Assembly: GCA_014155875.1 (NCBI GenBank) | Contig: JACEFZ010006313.1 | Span: forward strand, 1 to 64,000 | DNA length: 64,000 bases | Source: Cepaea nemoralis | Lineage: Eukaryota > Mollusca > Gastropoda > Stylommatophora > Helicidae | Reading direction: 5' to 3' | In this document: positions 43,332 through 52,600 of the stretch, one piece after another | How the letters are laid out: the number at the start of each line of letters is the position of its first letter | Position numbering within the stretch: position 1 is the first letter of the stretch | The notes under the pieces: generated by a model | The model's database searches: none | What the model was told of the DNA's origin: nothing | What the model saw: the letters and a program-made list of their open reading frames with translations, nothing else | Program-made: the position numbers and the translations under genes

Positions 43332-43715
43332 AGAAGTTGTCTACATCTTTTATAGAGTTTATTTTGCCATAAACAATGGCTAAATAATTTGTATGGACAT
43401 GAAAAAAACATTAAGTTACTCTTTTGGCTTTTATAAAATTTTTGACTTTATTTTACTTGCGTGAAAATTATATAACCCATCTTTTTATGTTTTCTGGATA
43501 ATACATCAATTGTTTTATCATTTCTCCTGTACATGTCTGAACATGTTCACGCAAGTTTAAATTATTTATTTTTTTGATTGGCCTTTAAAAGGCCACAATC
43601 ACTAAAGACAAAACACTCACAACTACTTGTAACACTAACCGAAAACAGAAATTTAATATGGTCTCCAGCTGAAACTCAGCCACTCGCAATCATCACACAA
43701 TACAAGCACACATAT
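43332..43715. other. Unassigned AT-rich DNA
   Basis: No domain or repeat identity, apart from a possible RptX-like TTTGATTGGCCTTTAAAAGGCC stretch near 43573. Confidence 0.4.
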
Positions 43716-43850
43716 TCATCATCTCATCTCACCTCACCTCATCTCATCTCATCTCATCTCATCTCATCATGTTCCTCTTGTACCTTGCGGTGTCGAGGTG
43801 AAGTATTAACAGCGGGAAAGTGCCCGCTTATGGGTTTCATGTATCGATAT
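43716..43850. repeat. (TCTCA)n array and adjoining 80-bp shared block
   Basis: Pentanucleotide TCTCA repeats at 43720-43768, then a block from TTCCTCTTGTACCTTGCGGTG to ATGTATCGATA shared with 55445-55525. On the minus strand this is unique sequence followed by a (GAGAT)n-like tail, so it may be the 3' end of a retroposon. Confidence 0.65.
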
Positions 43851-44003
43851 TCCCATGGATTCTGTTATTATCTGCGTCCATCGTTTACGTGGTCGGTCTC
43901 TTCCTCTGCTTCCCGCTGGTCTGTACATCATTGCTTGTTGATATTCACTGGCACCGGAATGGAACATAATGGGGACGACCCGTTGCCGTGAAGTTGGAAC
44001 CTC
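43851..44003. other. Unassigned DNA
   Basis: No recognised feature; it lies between the shared block and the CTAA array. Confidence 0.35.
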
Positions 44004-44004
44004 G

Positions 44005-44046
<42 letters not shown>

Positions 44047-44123
44047 CAACCAACCAACCAACCAACCAACCAACCAACCAACCAACTAACTAACTAACTA
44101 ACTAACCAACCAACCAACCAACC

Positions 44124-44155
<32 letters not shown>
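44004..44155. repeat. (CTAA)n/(CCAA)n tetranucleotide array, probably the LINE-H tail
   Basis: Alternating blocks of AACT and AACC tetranucleotides over 152 bases. On the minus strand it follows directly after the LINE-H ORF end (GYQLTVN) and reads (TTAG)n/(TTGG)n, the position expected for a short-period LINE 3' tail. Confidence 0.8.
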
Positions 44156-44156
<1 letters not shown>

Positions 44157-45111
44157 GTTTACTGTTAGTTGGTAACCTACTTGCAAGCCAAACCATTTGA
44201 CTTGCTGCCTTCTAATAAAAGCTATAACCTCCACTTTAGTCCCGATTTCTTTATTTCTGATCTTATCTCTTCTTGATACATTGAGTACTCTTCTCAGGAA
44301 TCTCATTTCTGTGATTGTGATGTTTCTTTTCTCTTTTTCTGTCATTGTCAAAGTTTGGCATTGGTAACATAAAGTTGGTAGGAAGATTGTGTTGTAAAGT
44401 GCTTTCTTAGTAGTTATTGATACATGTTTGTTCTTTAGTATTTGTGCCGTTTGTCCAATGAGTTGGTTTGCTTTATTGCATCTATTTTCGATCTCATCTT
44501 CTGATCTGCCATTTGATGATATTATACTTCCTAAGTACTTGAAACTCTTTACTTGTTTCAAGGGATATTCATTTAGGTGAATTCTTGTTGTTTTTTCTTC
44601 TTTAGTTATAGCCATTACCTCTGTTTTGCTTGTGCTAATTTTCATGTTATATTCCCTACACATTTCGTTTAGACTATTCATGTGGTCTTGTAATTCAGCT
44701 TCTGATTTTGCTATTAGTGCTTGGTCGTCTGCAAACAGGAGTTCTCTAATGGTTAGAATTGCAGATGGTTCTTCTTCTGTGTTCTCGTCATGCAGTATTC
44801 TTGCGGTCTATGTTTGGCTGGTTTCTTTACATATGTTGTCTATATATGTTATGAACAAGAGAGGGGGCAGGACACAACCTTGTCGTACTCCAGATCTTAT
44901 GGTGAAGAGTTCTGAGTGTCCTCTGGTTGCTCTCACTATGCAGTCACTGTTGTTATATAAGCTTCTACATAGGTCTGTTAGATGTGTACTCACATCATAT
45001 TGTTTAAGGATTTCCCACAGCTTGTTTCTATCTACTCTTTCAAATGCGTTTTCTTGGTCGACAAAGGCTAAGTAGAGCGTTTCATTGCATTCTATTGATT
45101 TTTCTATAAGT
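44156..45111 (-). pseudogene. LINE-H RT core and C-terminal region
   Basis: Frames 44154-44681 and 44808-44993, plus an intervening shift: LAFVDQENAFERVDRNKLW (first palm motif, with Asp in FVDQ), FTIRSGVRQGCVLPPLLFIT, LFADDQALIAKSEAELQDHM (FADD catalytic box) and MAITKEEKTTRIHLNEYPLK. A stop at about 44811 separates the frames. The C-terminal end FIRRQQVKWFG merges into the tail array. Confidence 0.85.
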
Positions 45112-45419
45112 TGTCTAAGAGCTAGGGTAGCGGGGTAGGGGTACCCCCTATCAAAGGAGAAGTAAGGTGCCTCCTTCCCTCCGCTAGCCTACGGGACACC
45201 CTTGGGCAAGGTGAGTACCCGTTTAGCCCCCCCCCCCCCCCCAACAGGGTAACGTGAAGCCATGGGAGCAGGTGGTGGATTGGACTTGATAGCAGCCGAC
45301 AGATAGTTGTTGGTTATGGTTTCAAGTCAGTGACGGTGGGCAGAGGATCTCTCAGTAGAGGCAATAGCTACGGTCATCCGATCAGTACGGTCACTGCCAG
45401 GAAGGAAGAATGGTAGACT

Positions 45420-45930
45420 TCCCTCCTTATTGATTCCCGGGCAGAGGAGGCTCGTCAGCCTTGGTTGGTATCTCTTCTAAGAGAGGGAACTCTAAATCTC
45501 AAACACCCGCTGCCTTGCGGGTATACCCATATGGGAAAGGCTTCGGGAGTAAGCCCTGAGGACAAATCCGGAGATGGAGTCCCTAAGGCAGTACCATGTT
45601 GTAAACAACATAGTTCTGGCAACTCCTGGGACGGCACCGATGCCAAGTTGCATTGGCTACTGCCATTCCCTTGGTCAACATCGGCGACGTGGAGAGGAGG
45701 AACTTGCTACTGGGCAACAGCTGGCTCTCCTATTTCCATTGCCCAGGTTTGTGCCCTGAAGAGGTCACTTCAGCACCGCGTAAAGCGGTGACACAACAGG
45801 GGAAGCGGCATTTGCCGGTTATAAGTCTTAACGCTCGATTGGCGTAGAGGAAGGCGCCAGGGGCTACTTCCGACGGTGGGAGAGATCATCGTATCTCACT
45901 AGACAGCTACCGCCCGCCTAAATAAATTTA
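45420..45930 (+). other. LINE-G 5' region
   Basis: GC-richer than its surroundings. Short ORFs of 61-108 aa overlap in several frames without recognised domains. TTGATTCCCGGGCAGAGGAGG near 45430 and CCGCCTAAATAAATTTACG near 45915 flank it. It ends where the RT C-terminal frame begins, so part of the ORF is deleted here. Confidence 0.5.
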
Positions 45931-45931
45931 C

Positions 45932-46630
45932 GCATTGGAAAGGCAGCCACAACATTTTCCAGGCTAGCTAAAAGAGTTTGGGAGAATAATAGACTAACAG
46001 AACGTACAAAAGCTCAAGTATATAAAGCTTGTGTTGTTAGCACACTACTCTATGGGTCTGAATCCTGGACCCTGTACTCAAGACAGGAAAGGAAGTTGAA
46101 TTCCTTCCACATGAGATGTCTGAGACGTATCCTGGGTATAACATGGAAAGACCACATAACAAACAAACAGGTGCTTGAAAGAGCAGATATTACCACAGTG
46201 CACACCCTCCTCAAGCAGAGACGACTCCGGTGGCTGGGCCACGTATCTCGAATGGAGGATGAACGTATTCCCAAAGATCTCCTTTACGGAGAACTAGACA
46301 CAGGAAAGAGGCCAACAGGAAGACCCCAAATGCGATATAGGGATGTGTGTAAACAAGATATGAAAACCTATTGGAATAGATCCAGACACGTGGGAGAGAG
46401 TTGCAACAGACAGATGCTCCTGGAGAAGAGATGTACGAAACGGACTGGTGCTCTTTGAGCGCAATCTGATCCAACAAACTGAGGATAGGCGGCACAGGCT
46501 CAAAGCGCAGTCACTTACTTAGGGGCTTGCCTCGTCTTACAGATGCGGAAACTGTGACAGGGATTGTCACTCTCGTATTGGACTATACAGTCACCAGCGG
46601 TGCTGCCAGGCACCTCCCAAGCGGCACAAC
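45932..46630 (+). pseudogene. LINE-G RT C-terminal region with zinc finger
   Basis: The open frame reads GKAATTFSRLAKRVWENNRL, LLYGSESWTLYSRQERKLNS, RCLRRILGITWKDHITNKQV and LRWLGHVSRMEDERIPKDLL, a widespread LINE C-terminus. Near 46370 a frameshift moves to IDPDTWERVATDRCSWRRD; an in-frame stop follows at about 46519. The end holds a Cys-rich finger, CGNCDRDC then HSRIGLYSHQRCC, the typical terminal finger of this LINE type. The RT catalytic part is absent. Confidence 0.85.
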
Positions 46631-46682
46631 TCTATAGTCCTTCAGGACTGAAAGAGGCCTGGCTACCAACCTGTCTAAGAGC

Positions 46683-47029
46683 AACAATGGCATCTGTGCA
46701 TCCTTTGTGTTTTCCCAAATCCAAGTTGTATTTCGCTTAGCTGGGGTTCTATAGTACTCCGTAATCTTTTCTCAAGAATTTTACAAAATATTTTCCCAGT
46801 ATGACTCAACAGTGAAATGCCTCTGTATTGTGTGCAATCTCTTTTGCTGCCTTTGTTTTTCCAAATTGGGATAATTATGGCGTTTCCCCAGTCTCGTGGT
46901 GTCTGTTGTTCTACACAAACATGGCCGAATAGTCTATGTAGCCATACTATTCCTACGTCTCTTGCTGCTTTAATTAGTTCATGTGGTATTTCATCTTGTC
47001 CCGGTGATTTGTTCAATGGGGCTAATCAG
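46683..47029 (-). pseudogene. LINE-H RT N-terminal part
   Basis: Minus-strand residues NKSPGQDEIPHELIKAARDV, QQTPRDWGNAIIIPIWKNKG, YRGISLLSHTGKIFCKILEK and LSEIQLGFGKTQ, RT motifs 1-2. It follows the LINE-G insertion and is cut by LINE-C2 at 47030. Confidence 0.85.
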
Positions 47030-47499
47030 AACAAATATAATCCTGCCAAATATGAAGAAATTTACAAAAAAGTCAGAACCTTATGTAAAGAGGCAAAAGA
47101 AACATGGCTTAAGAAATCTTGCAGAGAAATTGAAAAACAACACAACAGTAAAAATGCGAAACTAATGCACAAAAGAATTCAGGGGCTTACTAATCACAGA
47201 ACACGTACATCAGCAGGCTGCCTAAAGACAAAAGATGGAAGAATCATAATAGAAAAAAGATCAGATCTTACGTGTATGGTCAGATTACGTGAAAAACCTT
47301 GATGACGATAACAGAGACGAACAGTATGATGTTCAAAATTATAATGAAGGACCAGCAATTTTGAAGATGGAGGTTCAGAATGCTCTTAACCATATGAAAT
47401 CTGGCAAGACCCCCGGTCCAGACAGCGTCCCAACAGAAATGAGTAATGCTTTAGAATAATATGGAATAGATAAAGTTACCAGTCTGCTTAATACAATAT

Positions 47500-48048
47500 A
47501 TGATACCTAAGGAGTTATGTAATTCTGTATTTATTGCAATCCCAAAGAAATCAGGAGTCTTGGAATGTGATCAACATCGAACAATTAGTCTAATGAGTCA
47601 CATCACGAAGATTTTGCTAAGAATTATCATGCAAAGAGTTAGGAGGAAAATACAACCTGAAATAGGAGAAGAACAGTGTGGGTTTGTAGAAGGCAAGGGT
47701 ACAGCAAATGCTGTGTATATAATGAGAACTGTAATCGAACGTTCTATAGAAGTAAACAAAGATCTACACCTTTGCTTTATTGACTACACAAAGGCTTTTG
47801 ATAAAGTGAGACATGTCAACATGATAACGATGCTTGAAGATCTACAAATTGATGGAATAGACCTTAGACTTGTAAAAAACATATATTGGATACAACAAGC
47901 TTCAATAAGAGGTGATAATGAAGTAAGCCAATATCAGCCTATTAAGAGAGGTGTGAGACAGGGATGTGTAATGTCTCCAGATCTGTTTTCCCTGTACAGT
48001 GAAAATATTTTCAGAAATATTGAAGATTATGGAAGGAATCAACATTAG
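47500..48048 (+). pseudogene. LINE-C2 reverse transcriptase
   Basis: Residues SVFIAIPKKSGVLECDQHRT, EIGEEQCGFVEGKGTANAVY, LCFIDYTKAFDKVRHVNM (first Asp) and KRGVRQGCVMSPDLFSLYSE. The frame ends at TAG 48046 just before the YADD box, which here reads YAVDTV. So the second catalytic aspartate pair is damaged as well as out of frame. Confidence 0.9.
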
Positions 48049-48194
48049 GTGACGATGCGTCAATAACATTAGATATGCAGTTGATACAGTCTTGATTGCA
48101 GACAATGAACAGGACCTGCAAAATTTAGTAGATGCGGTTGTTACACACAGTGAACAACTAGGGTTAGAATTAAATTGTAAAAAAGACACAGATT

Positions 48195-48845
48195 ATGGTC
48201 GTCACTAGGAAGAACGAAATTCCACAATGTAATATACAAGTAAATGGGAATATTCTTCAACAAGTGAATAGGTACAATTATCTCGGAACAGTAATAACAT
48301 CTGATGGGAGATGCCTTGAAGAGATTAGAACAAGAATCACCATGGCAATAGTAGCCTTTAGCAAGATGAAAAACATACTGACCAATAAAAAGATGTCAAT
48401 TGAAACGAGAAAAAGAGTGTTGAGATGCTACATAGAACCTGCACTTTTATATGGATGTGAAGAGTGGACAATGAGTAGTCAGGCTGAAAAACATCTGATG
48501 GCTGTAGAAATGTGGTTTCTGAGGAAAATGCAAAGAATACCATGGACAGCCAGAAAGACCAATGAACAAGTCCTTCAAGTAACAAATGAAGATCGCAATA
48601 TGATTAGAGACAGACATAGACAGTCACAATTTTTTGGACATGTTATGAGAAGAAATAATTTGGAGAACTTGGTGACAACTGGTAAGATCGAGGTGAACAG
48701 ACCCAGGGGAAGACTTAGAAGCAAGTACCTGGATGGCTTGGCCTTTTGGCATGGTCGAGACAGAAACACGAAGCTGATCCACGACTCTGGTGATCGAGTG
48801 AGATGGCAGATCATGACCGCCCACGCTTACCGGTATGGCACATGA
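48195..48845 (+). pseudogene. LINE-C2 C-terminal region
   Basis: 216-aa frame: MVVTRKNEIPQCNIQVNGNI, YNYLGTVITSDGRCLEEIRT, LLYGCEEWTMSSQAEKHLMA, FFGHVMRRNNLENLVTTGKI and HDSGDRVRWQIMTAHAYRYG. It matches C1 at 51680-52326 at about 92-95 percent of residues by eye. Confidence 0.9.
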
Positions 48846-48854
48846 TGGATGGAA

Positions 48855-49215
48855 TCTGATGGCTTCTATAATTTCTTCTTTCAGCATATCTGGTTCTAGT
48901 TCTTCGGTGGTATCTGTGTAGGTTTCTTGAAGTCCTGTGACATCTGATGGGATGTTGAGACGTTGTTCGAAATACTGCTTCCATCTTATTAGGATTTGTT
49001 TTTGTTCACTTATTTATTGTTCCTTTTCACTGTTAATTATTTCAGTTGGGTCAAAGGGTTCTCCTTTGGTTTGCATTGCACTTTTCTTTTTGTAGAAGTT
49101 TCTAGTTGCATCCTTGTAGTTTTTATTTAGTGTTTCTAGTACTCTTCCAGTCTTTTTGTTCTTCCCTCTTTACTATTCTATTCACATGTCTTCTCGCTAT
49201 TCTATATTCTATGTA
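48855..49215 (-). pseudogene. LINE-H endonuclease-RT linker
   Basis: Minus-strand residues WKQYFEQRLNIPSDVTGLQE, ELEPDMLKEEIIEAI and, further 5', EYRIARRHVNRIVKREEQKD. These are linker text before the RT of 46683-47029. An antisense LINE-C piece adjoins at 49215. Confidence 0.8.
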
Positions 49216-49344
49216 ATCACAGTCCTGTGTGCTCACCAATACTGTATCATCTGCAAATCTAATGTTATTGATGGTTCTTCCTTCAACGGTGATTCCTTTC
49301 ATATCTTCTACATTTCTGAAAATATTTTCACTGTACAGGGAAAA
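49216..49344 (-). pseudogene. Deleted LINE-C fragment at common junction
   Basis: Minus-strand residues FSLYSENIFRNVEDMKGITV and INNIRFADDTVLV are LINE-C around the catalytic box (here FADD). At about 49345 it joins RptX at the same point as at 16220, 18350 and 54510. Confidence 0.8.
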
Positions 49345-50106
49345 AATGTTCTGTGGACTTTCTACGACACTGCAATACATGCTATTCTTGGCATCTTTAA
49401 AGAAGGTAGTTTTCCATTGCTTTCCTTCTTAGCAGTGATCATACTGGTTTATGACCGTGGCCATTGTCTCACCAAACAAGAGATCATCTGCCGACCGTCG
49501 TGAAGTTGGAGACCAGAACCTACAACTATCTGTTAGCTGCTCTTTAACCTCATCCGCCACAAACACACATGGCATCATGTAACTCTGATCGGGGAGGGGG
49601 GGGGGGGGGCTAAAGGGGTACTCTACCTTGCCCAAGGGTGTCCAGTAGGATAGCGGAGGGAAGGAGGCACCTTACTTCTCCTTTGATAGGGGATTCCCCT
49701 AGCCCGCCACCCAGTATAAAAACGTGACAAGTATTTCAAGGGACATTACTAAAAATAGCTTACATGTATTATATGATTTAAATAACTGAGTACTTATCTT
49801 AAATTTTGATATAATTTAAATGTAAATTATCCACAGTTATATCCAGTAACAATAATAGTGTAATATTTTTAGGTTATCTTTAAAGTTTGTGGAAAAGTAA
49901 AGGCTTTATTTTAGACATTTGAGAATTGTATAAAGCACTTTTCTCTTTCACTTCGATATTATATTAAAGTTCATATACTTGTGATATCACTTGTACATAT
50001 TCGATTGAATTTTTGTCCGGCCTGTAAAAGGCCAACAATCCTAAATATTCAGCACCTTGTATTGTTATCGAATGCAGCGAACTTCATGCATTTCTTTGAC
50101 TCTCGG

Positions 50107-50177
<71 letters not shown>

Positions 50178-50293
50178 TGAACGCTCAAGCAAACGCCATA
50201 AATGCATGTTTTGTAGTTTACATTGTAAAATGGAATGCTTGTTGGAATGTTCAATGTATGGAACATTTTGTTGGTACATACCATTTTCAGAAA
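49345..50293 (+). repeat. RptX copy, left part, with (CT)n
   Basis: Core at 49600-49700, AT-rich middle, (CT)n at 50110-50174, then GGAATGCTTGTTGGAATGTTC. It is interrupted at ACCATTTTCAGAAA by LINE-C1 and resumes at 52338. Confidence 0.85.
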
Positions 50294-52337
50294 TACAAGA
50301 TAATGTTAACATAGAAGTAAAGAACAAATTTGATTTATTGTCTGATCTAGAGATCCTATTTCAAGATGTAGATGATCAATGGGAAATGCTGAAGAATTCA
50401 ATCAGTTGTGCAGCAGAAAAAACTATTCCAAAAGTAAAGAAAGTGGGCCGTAAGACATGGATGACTGAAGAAATTTTACAACTAATGGAAACAAGAAGAC
50501 AGAACAAAAATAATCCTGCCAAATATGAAGAAATTCACAGAAAAGTCAGAACCTTATGTAAGGAGGCTAAAGAAACATGGCTTGAGAAAAATTGCAGAGA
50601 AATTGAAAAACAACACCACAGTAAAAATGCGAAACTAATGCACAAAAGAATTCAGGAGATTACTAATCAAAGAACACGTACATCAGCAGGCTGCCTAAAG
50701 ACAAAAGATGGAAGAGTCATAATAGAAAAAGATCAGATTTTACATGTATGGTCAGATTACGTGAAAAACCTTTATGACGATAACAGAGACGAACAATATA
50801 TTGTTCAAAATAACAATGAAGGGCCAGCAATTTTGAAGATGGAGGTTCAGAATGCTCTTAATCATATGAAATCTGGCAAGACCCCCGGTCCAGACAGCGT
50901 CACAACAGAAATGATTAATGCTTTAGAAGAATATGGAATAGATAAAGTTACCAGTCTGCTTAATACAATATATGATACTGGAAATATACCTCATGAGTTA
51001 TGTAATTCTGTATTTATTGCAATCCCAAAGAAATCAGGAGCCTTGGAATGTGATCAACATCGAACAATTAGTATAATGAGTCACATCACGAAGATTTTGC
51101 TAAGAATTATCATGCAAAGAGTTAGGAGGAAAATACAACCTGAAATAGGAGAAGAACAATGTGGGTTTGTAGTAGGCAAGGGTACAGTAAATGCTGTGTA
51201 TATACTGAGAACCGTAATCGAACGTTCTATAGAAGTAAACAAAGATCTACACCTTTGCTTTATTGACTACACAAAGGCTTTTGATAAAGTGAGACATGTC
51301 AACATGATAAGGATGCTTGAAGATCTACAAATTGATGGGAAAGACCTTAGACTTGTAAAAAACATATATTGGAAACAACAAGCTGCCATAAGAGTTGATA
51401 ATGAAGTAAGCCAATATCAGCCTATTAAGAGAGGTGTGAGACAGGGATGTGTAATGTCTCCAGATCTGTTTTCCCTGTACAGTGAAAATATTTTCAGAAA
51501 TATTGAAAATATGGAAGGAATCAACATTGGGGGACGATGCATCAATAACATTAGATATGCAGATGATACAGTCTTGATTGCAGACAATAAACAGGACCTG
51601 CAAAATTTAGTAGATGCGGTTGTTACACACAGTGAACAACAAGGGTTAGAATTAAATTGTAAAAAGACACAGATTATGGTCACTAGGAAGAACGAAATAC
51701 CACAGTGTAATATACAAGTAAATGGGAATATTCTTCAACAAGTGAATAGGTACAATTATCTCGGAACAGTAATAACATCTGATGGGAGATGCCTTGAAGA
51801 GATTAGAACAAGAATCGCCATGGCAAAAGTAACCTTTAGCAGGATGAAGAACATACTGACCAATAAAAAGATGTCAATTGAAACGAGAAAAAGAGTGTTG
51901 AGATGCTACATAGAACCTGTACTTTTATATGGATGTGAAGCTTGGACAATGAGCAGCCAGGCTGAAAAACATCTGATGGCTGTAGAAATGTGGTTTCTGA
52001 GGAAAATGCAAAGAATACCATGGACAGCCAGAAAGACCAATGAGGAAGTCCTTCAAGAGACAAATGAAGATTGTAAACTGATCAGAGACATTAGACGTAG
52101 ACAGTCACAATTTTTTGGGCATGTTATGAGAAGAAATGATTTGGAGAACTTGGTGACAACTGGTAAGATCGAGGGGAACAGACCAAGGGGAAGACCTAGA
52201 AACAAGTATCTGGATGGCTTGGCCTTGTGGCATGGTCGAGACAGAAACACGGAACTGATCCACGACTCTGTTGATCGAGTGAGATGGCAGAACATGACCG
52301 CCCACGCTTACCGGCATGGCACATGATAGATGGATGG
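50294..52337 (+). mobile_element. LINE-C copy C1 with perfect 14-bp target duplication
   Basis: ACCATTTTCAGAAA is found at 50280-50293 and 52338-52351. The insert is a 5'-truncated LINE-C starting in the endonuclease-RT linker and ending ACATGATAGATGGATGG, a (GATG)n tail. It sits in RptX. The open frame is unbroken from the insertion point to the stop, so this is likely a recent insertion. Confidence 0.95.
50296..52326 (+). CDS. LINE-C1 reverse transcriptase, 676 aa open
   Basis: The LINE part of a longer frame whose first 105 codons belong to RptX and its (CT)n and are not LINE protein. Order: linker (VDDQWEMLKNSI, TWMTEEILQLMETRRQ, IEKQHHSKNAKLMHKRIQE), RT motifs (NHMKSGKTPGPDSVTTEMIN; FIAIPKKSGALECDQHRTI; LCFIDYTKAFDKVRHVNM with the first Asp; IKRGVRQGCVMSPDLFSLYS; NNIRYADDTVLIADNKQ with YADD) and C-terminal region (YNYLGTVITSDGRCLEEIRT; FFGHVMRRNDLENLVTTGKI; RGRPRNKYLDGLALWHGRDR). 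No stop or frameshift was seen. It lacks the endonuclease because of 5' truncation and has no native start, so it is probably not autonomous. RTE-like. Confidence 0.9.
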   Translation, partial: QDNVNIEVKNKFDLLSDLEILFQDVDDQWEMLKNSISCAAEKTIPKVKKVGRKTWMTEEILQLMETRRQNKNNPAKYEEIHRKVRTLCKEAKETWLEKNCREIEKQHHSKNAKLMHKRIQEITNQRTRTSAGCLKTKDGRVIIEKDQILHVWSDYVKNLYDDNRDEQYIVQNNNEGPAILKMEVQNALNHMKSGKTPGPDSVTTEMINALEEYGIDKVTSLLNTIYDTGNIPHELCNSVFIAIPKKSGALECDQHRTISIMSHITKILLRIIMQRVRRKIQPEIGEEQCGFVVGKGTVNAVYILRTVIERSIEVNKDLHLCFIDYTKAFDKVRHVNMIRMLEDLQIDGKDLRLVKNIYWKQQAAIRVDNEVSQYQPIKRGVRQGCVMSPDLFSLYSENIFRNIENMEGINIGGRCINNIRYADDTVLIADNKQDLQNLVDAVVTHSEQQGLELNCKKTQIMVTRKNEIPQCNIQVNGNILQQVNRYNYLGTVITSDGRCLEEIRTRIAMAKVTFSRMKNILTNKKMSIETRKRVLRCYIEPVLLYGCEAWTMSSQAEKHLMAVEMWFLRKMQRIPWTARKTNEEVLQETNEDCKLIRDIRRRQSQFFGHVMRRNDLENLVTTGKIEGNRPRGRPRNKYLDGLALWHGRDRNTELIHDSVDRVRWQNMTAHAYRHGT

Positions 52338-52600
52338 ACCATTTTCAGAAAGCAACGGTGAATGAGAATAATTGGAGTATGAAAGAATAGCTATTAAAAG
52401 ATTTTAGTATGCATGAGAGTAAATGATTACTATACCACCATCATCAACACGTAATATGTAGGAAATTACACCATGCCATGAATGTAACATTATGATGTGT
52501 ATATGAATCTATATGTTGTATTCGAAACTGTAAGAACAAAAACATACACAATGCACCTTGTAAATACAAACTGCTTTGTACGAAATAAACGTTTATTTAA
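52338..52600 (+). repeat. RptX copy, right part
   Basis: Continues RptX from the duplicated target: AGCAACGGTGAATGAGAATAATTGG through GCACCTTGTAAATACAAACTG and CGTTTATTTAAAAAAAAAA. Confidence 0.85.

Larger units (their letters stand above)
45123..46671 (+). mobile_element. LINE-G insertion with 11-bp target duplication
   Basis: TGTCTAAGAGC occurs at 45112-45122 and 46672-46682. The insert starts with RptX-core-like sequence in LINE sense (45123-45410), then a GC-richer 5' part (45420-45930), then an RT C-terminal ORF. The RT core is missing, so either an internal deletion or fusion has joined the 5' module to the 3' end. The 3' end lacks an A tail or microsatellite tail. Confidence 0.8.
47030..48854 (+). 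mobile_element. LINE-C copy C2, decayed, inserted in LINE-H
   Basis: Starts in the linker (PAKYEEIYKKVRTLCKEAKE) and ends TACCGGTATGGCACATGATGGATGG. AATC at both ends (left about 47026, right about 48855) is a possible 4-bp target duplication; LINE-H reads through if the insert is removed. Compared with C1 it has a frameshift near 47265, a stop at 47458, a deletion near 47505 (about 12 bases), a lesion near 48030-48070 (YADD changed to YAVD) and one extra base near 48183. Confidence 0.9.
44156..49215 (-). mobile_element. LINE-H, antisense, with two nested insertions
   Basis: LINE-H pieces are 44156-45111, 46683-47029 and 48855-49215. Read from high to low coordinate on the minus strand they give linker (IARRHVNRIVKREEQKDWKS, then QYFEQRLNIPSDVTGLQETY), RT N-terminal part (NKSPGQDEIPHELIKA; IIPIWKNKGSKRDCTQYRG), RT core (SGVRQGCVLPPLLF; LLFADDQALIAKSE) and C-terminal region (FKYLGSIISSNGRSEDEI). 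LINE-G (45123-46671) and LINE-C2 (47030-48854) interrupt it. It lacks RNase H and has a short-period tail, so it is RTE-like or a relative. Inactive. Confidence 0.85.

Noticed and set aside
45455..45847. Proline/serine-rich ORFs at 45465-45791 and 45653-45847
   Set aside because: They lie in the 5' region of LINE-G, overlap in three frames and show no domain.
49981..50295. N-terminal 105 residues of a 781-aa ORF, including a Leu-Ser repeat
   Set aside because: This part is RptX and its (CT)n; the LINE begins at 50294, as the 14-bp target duplication shows.
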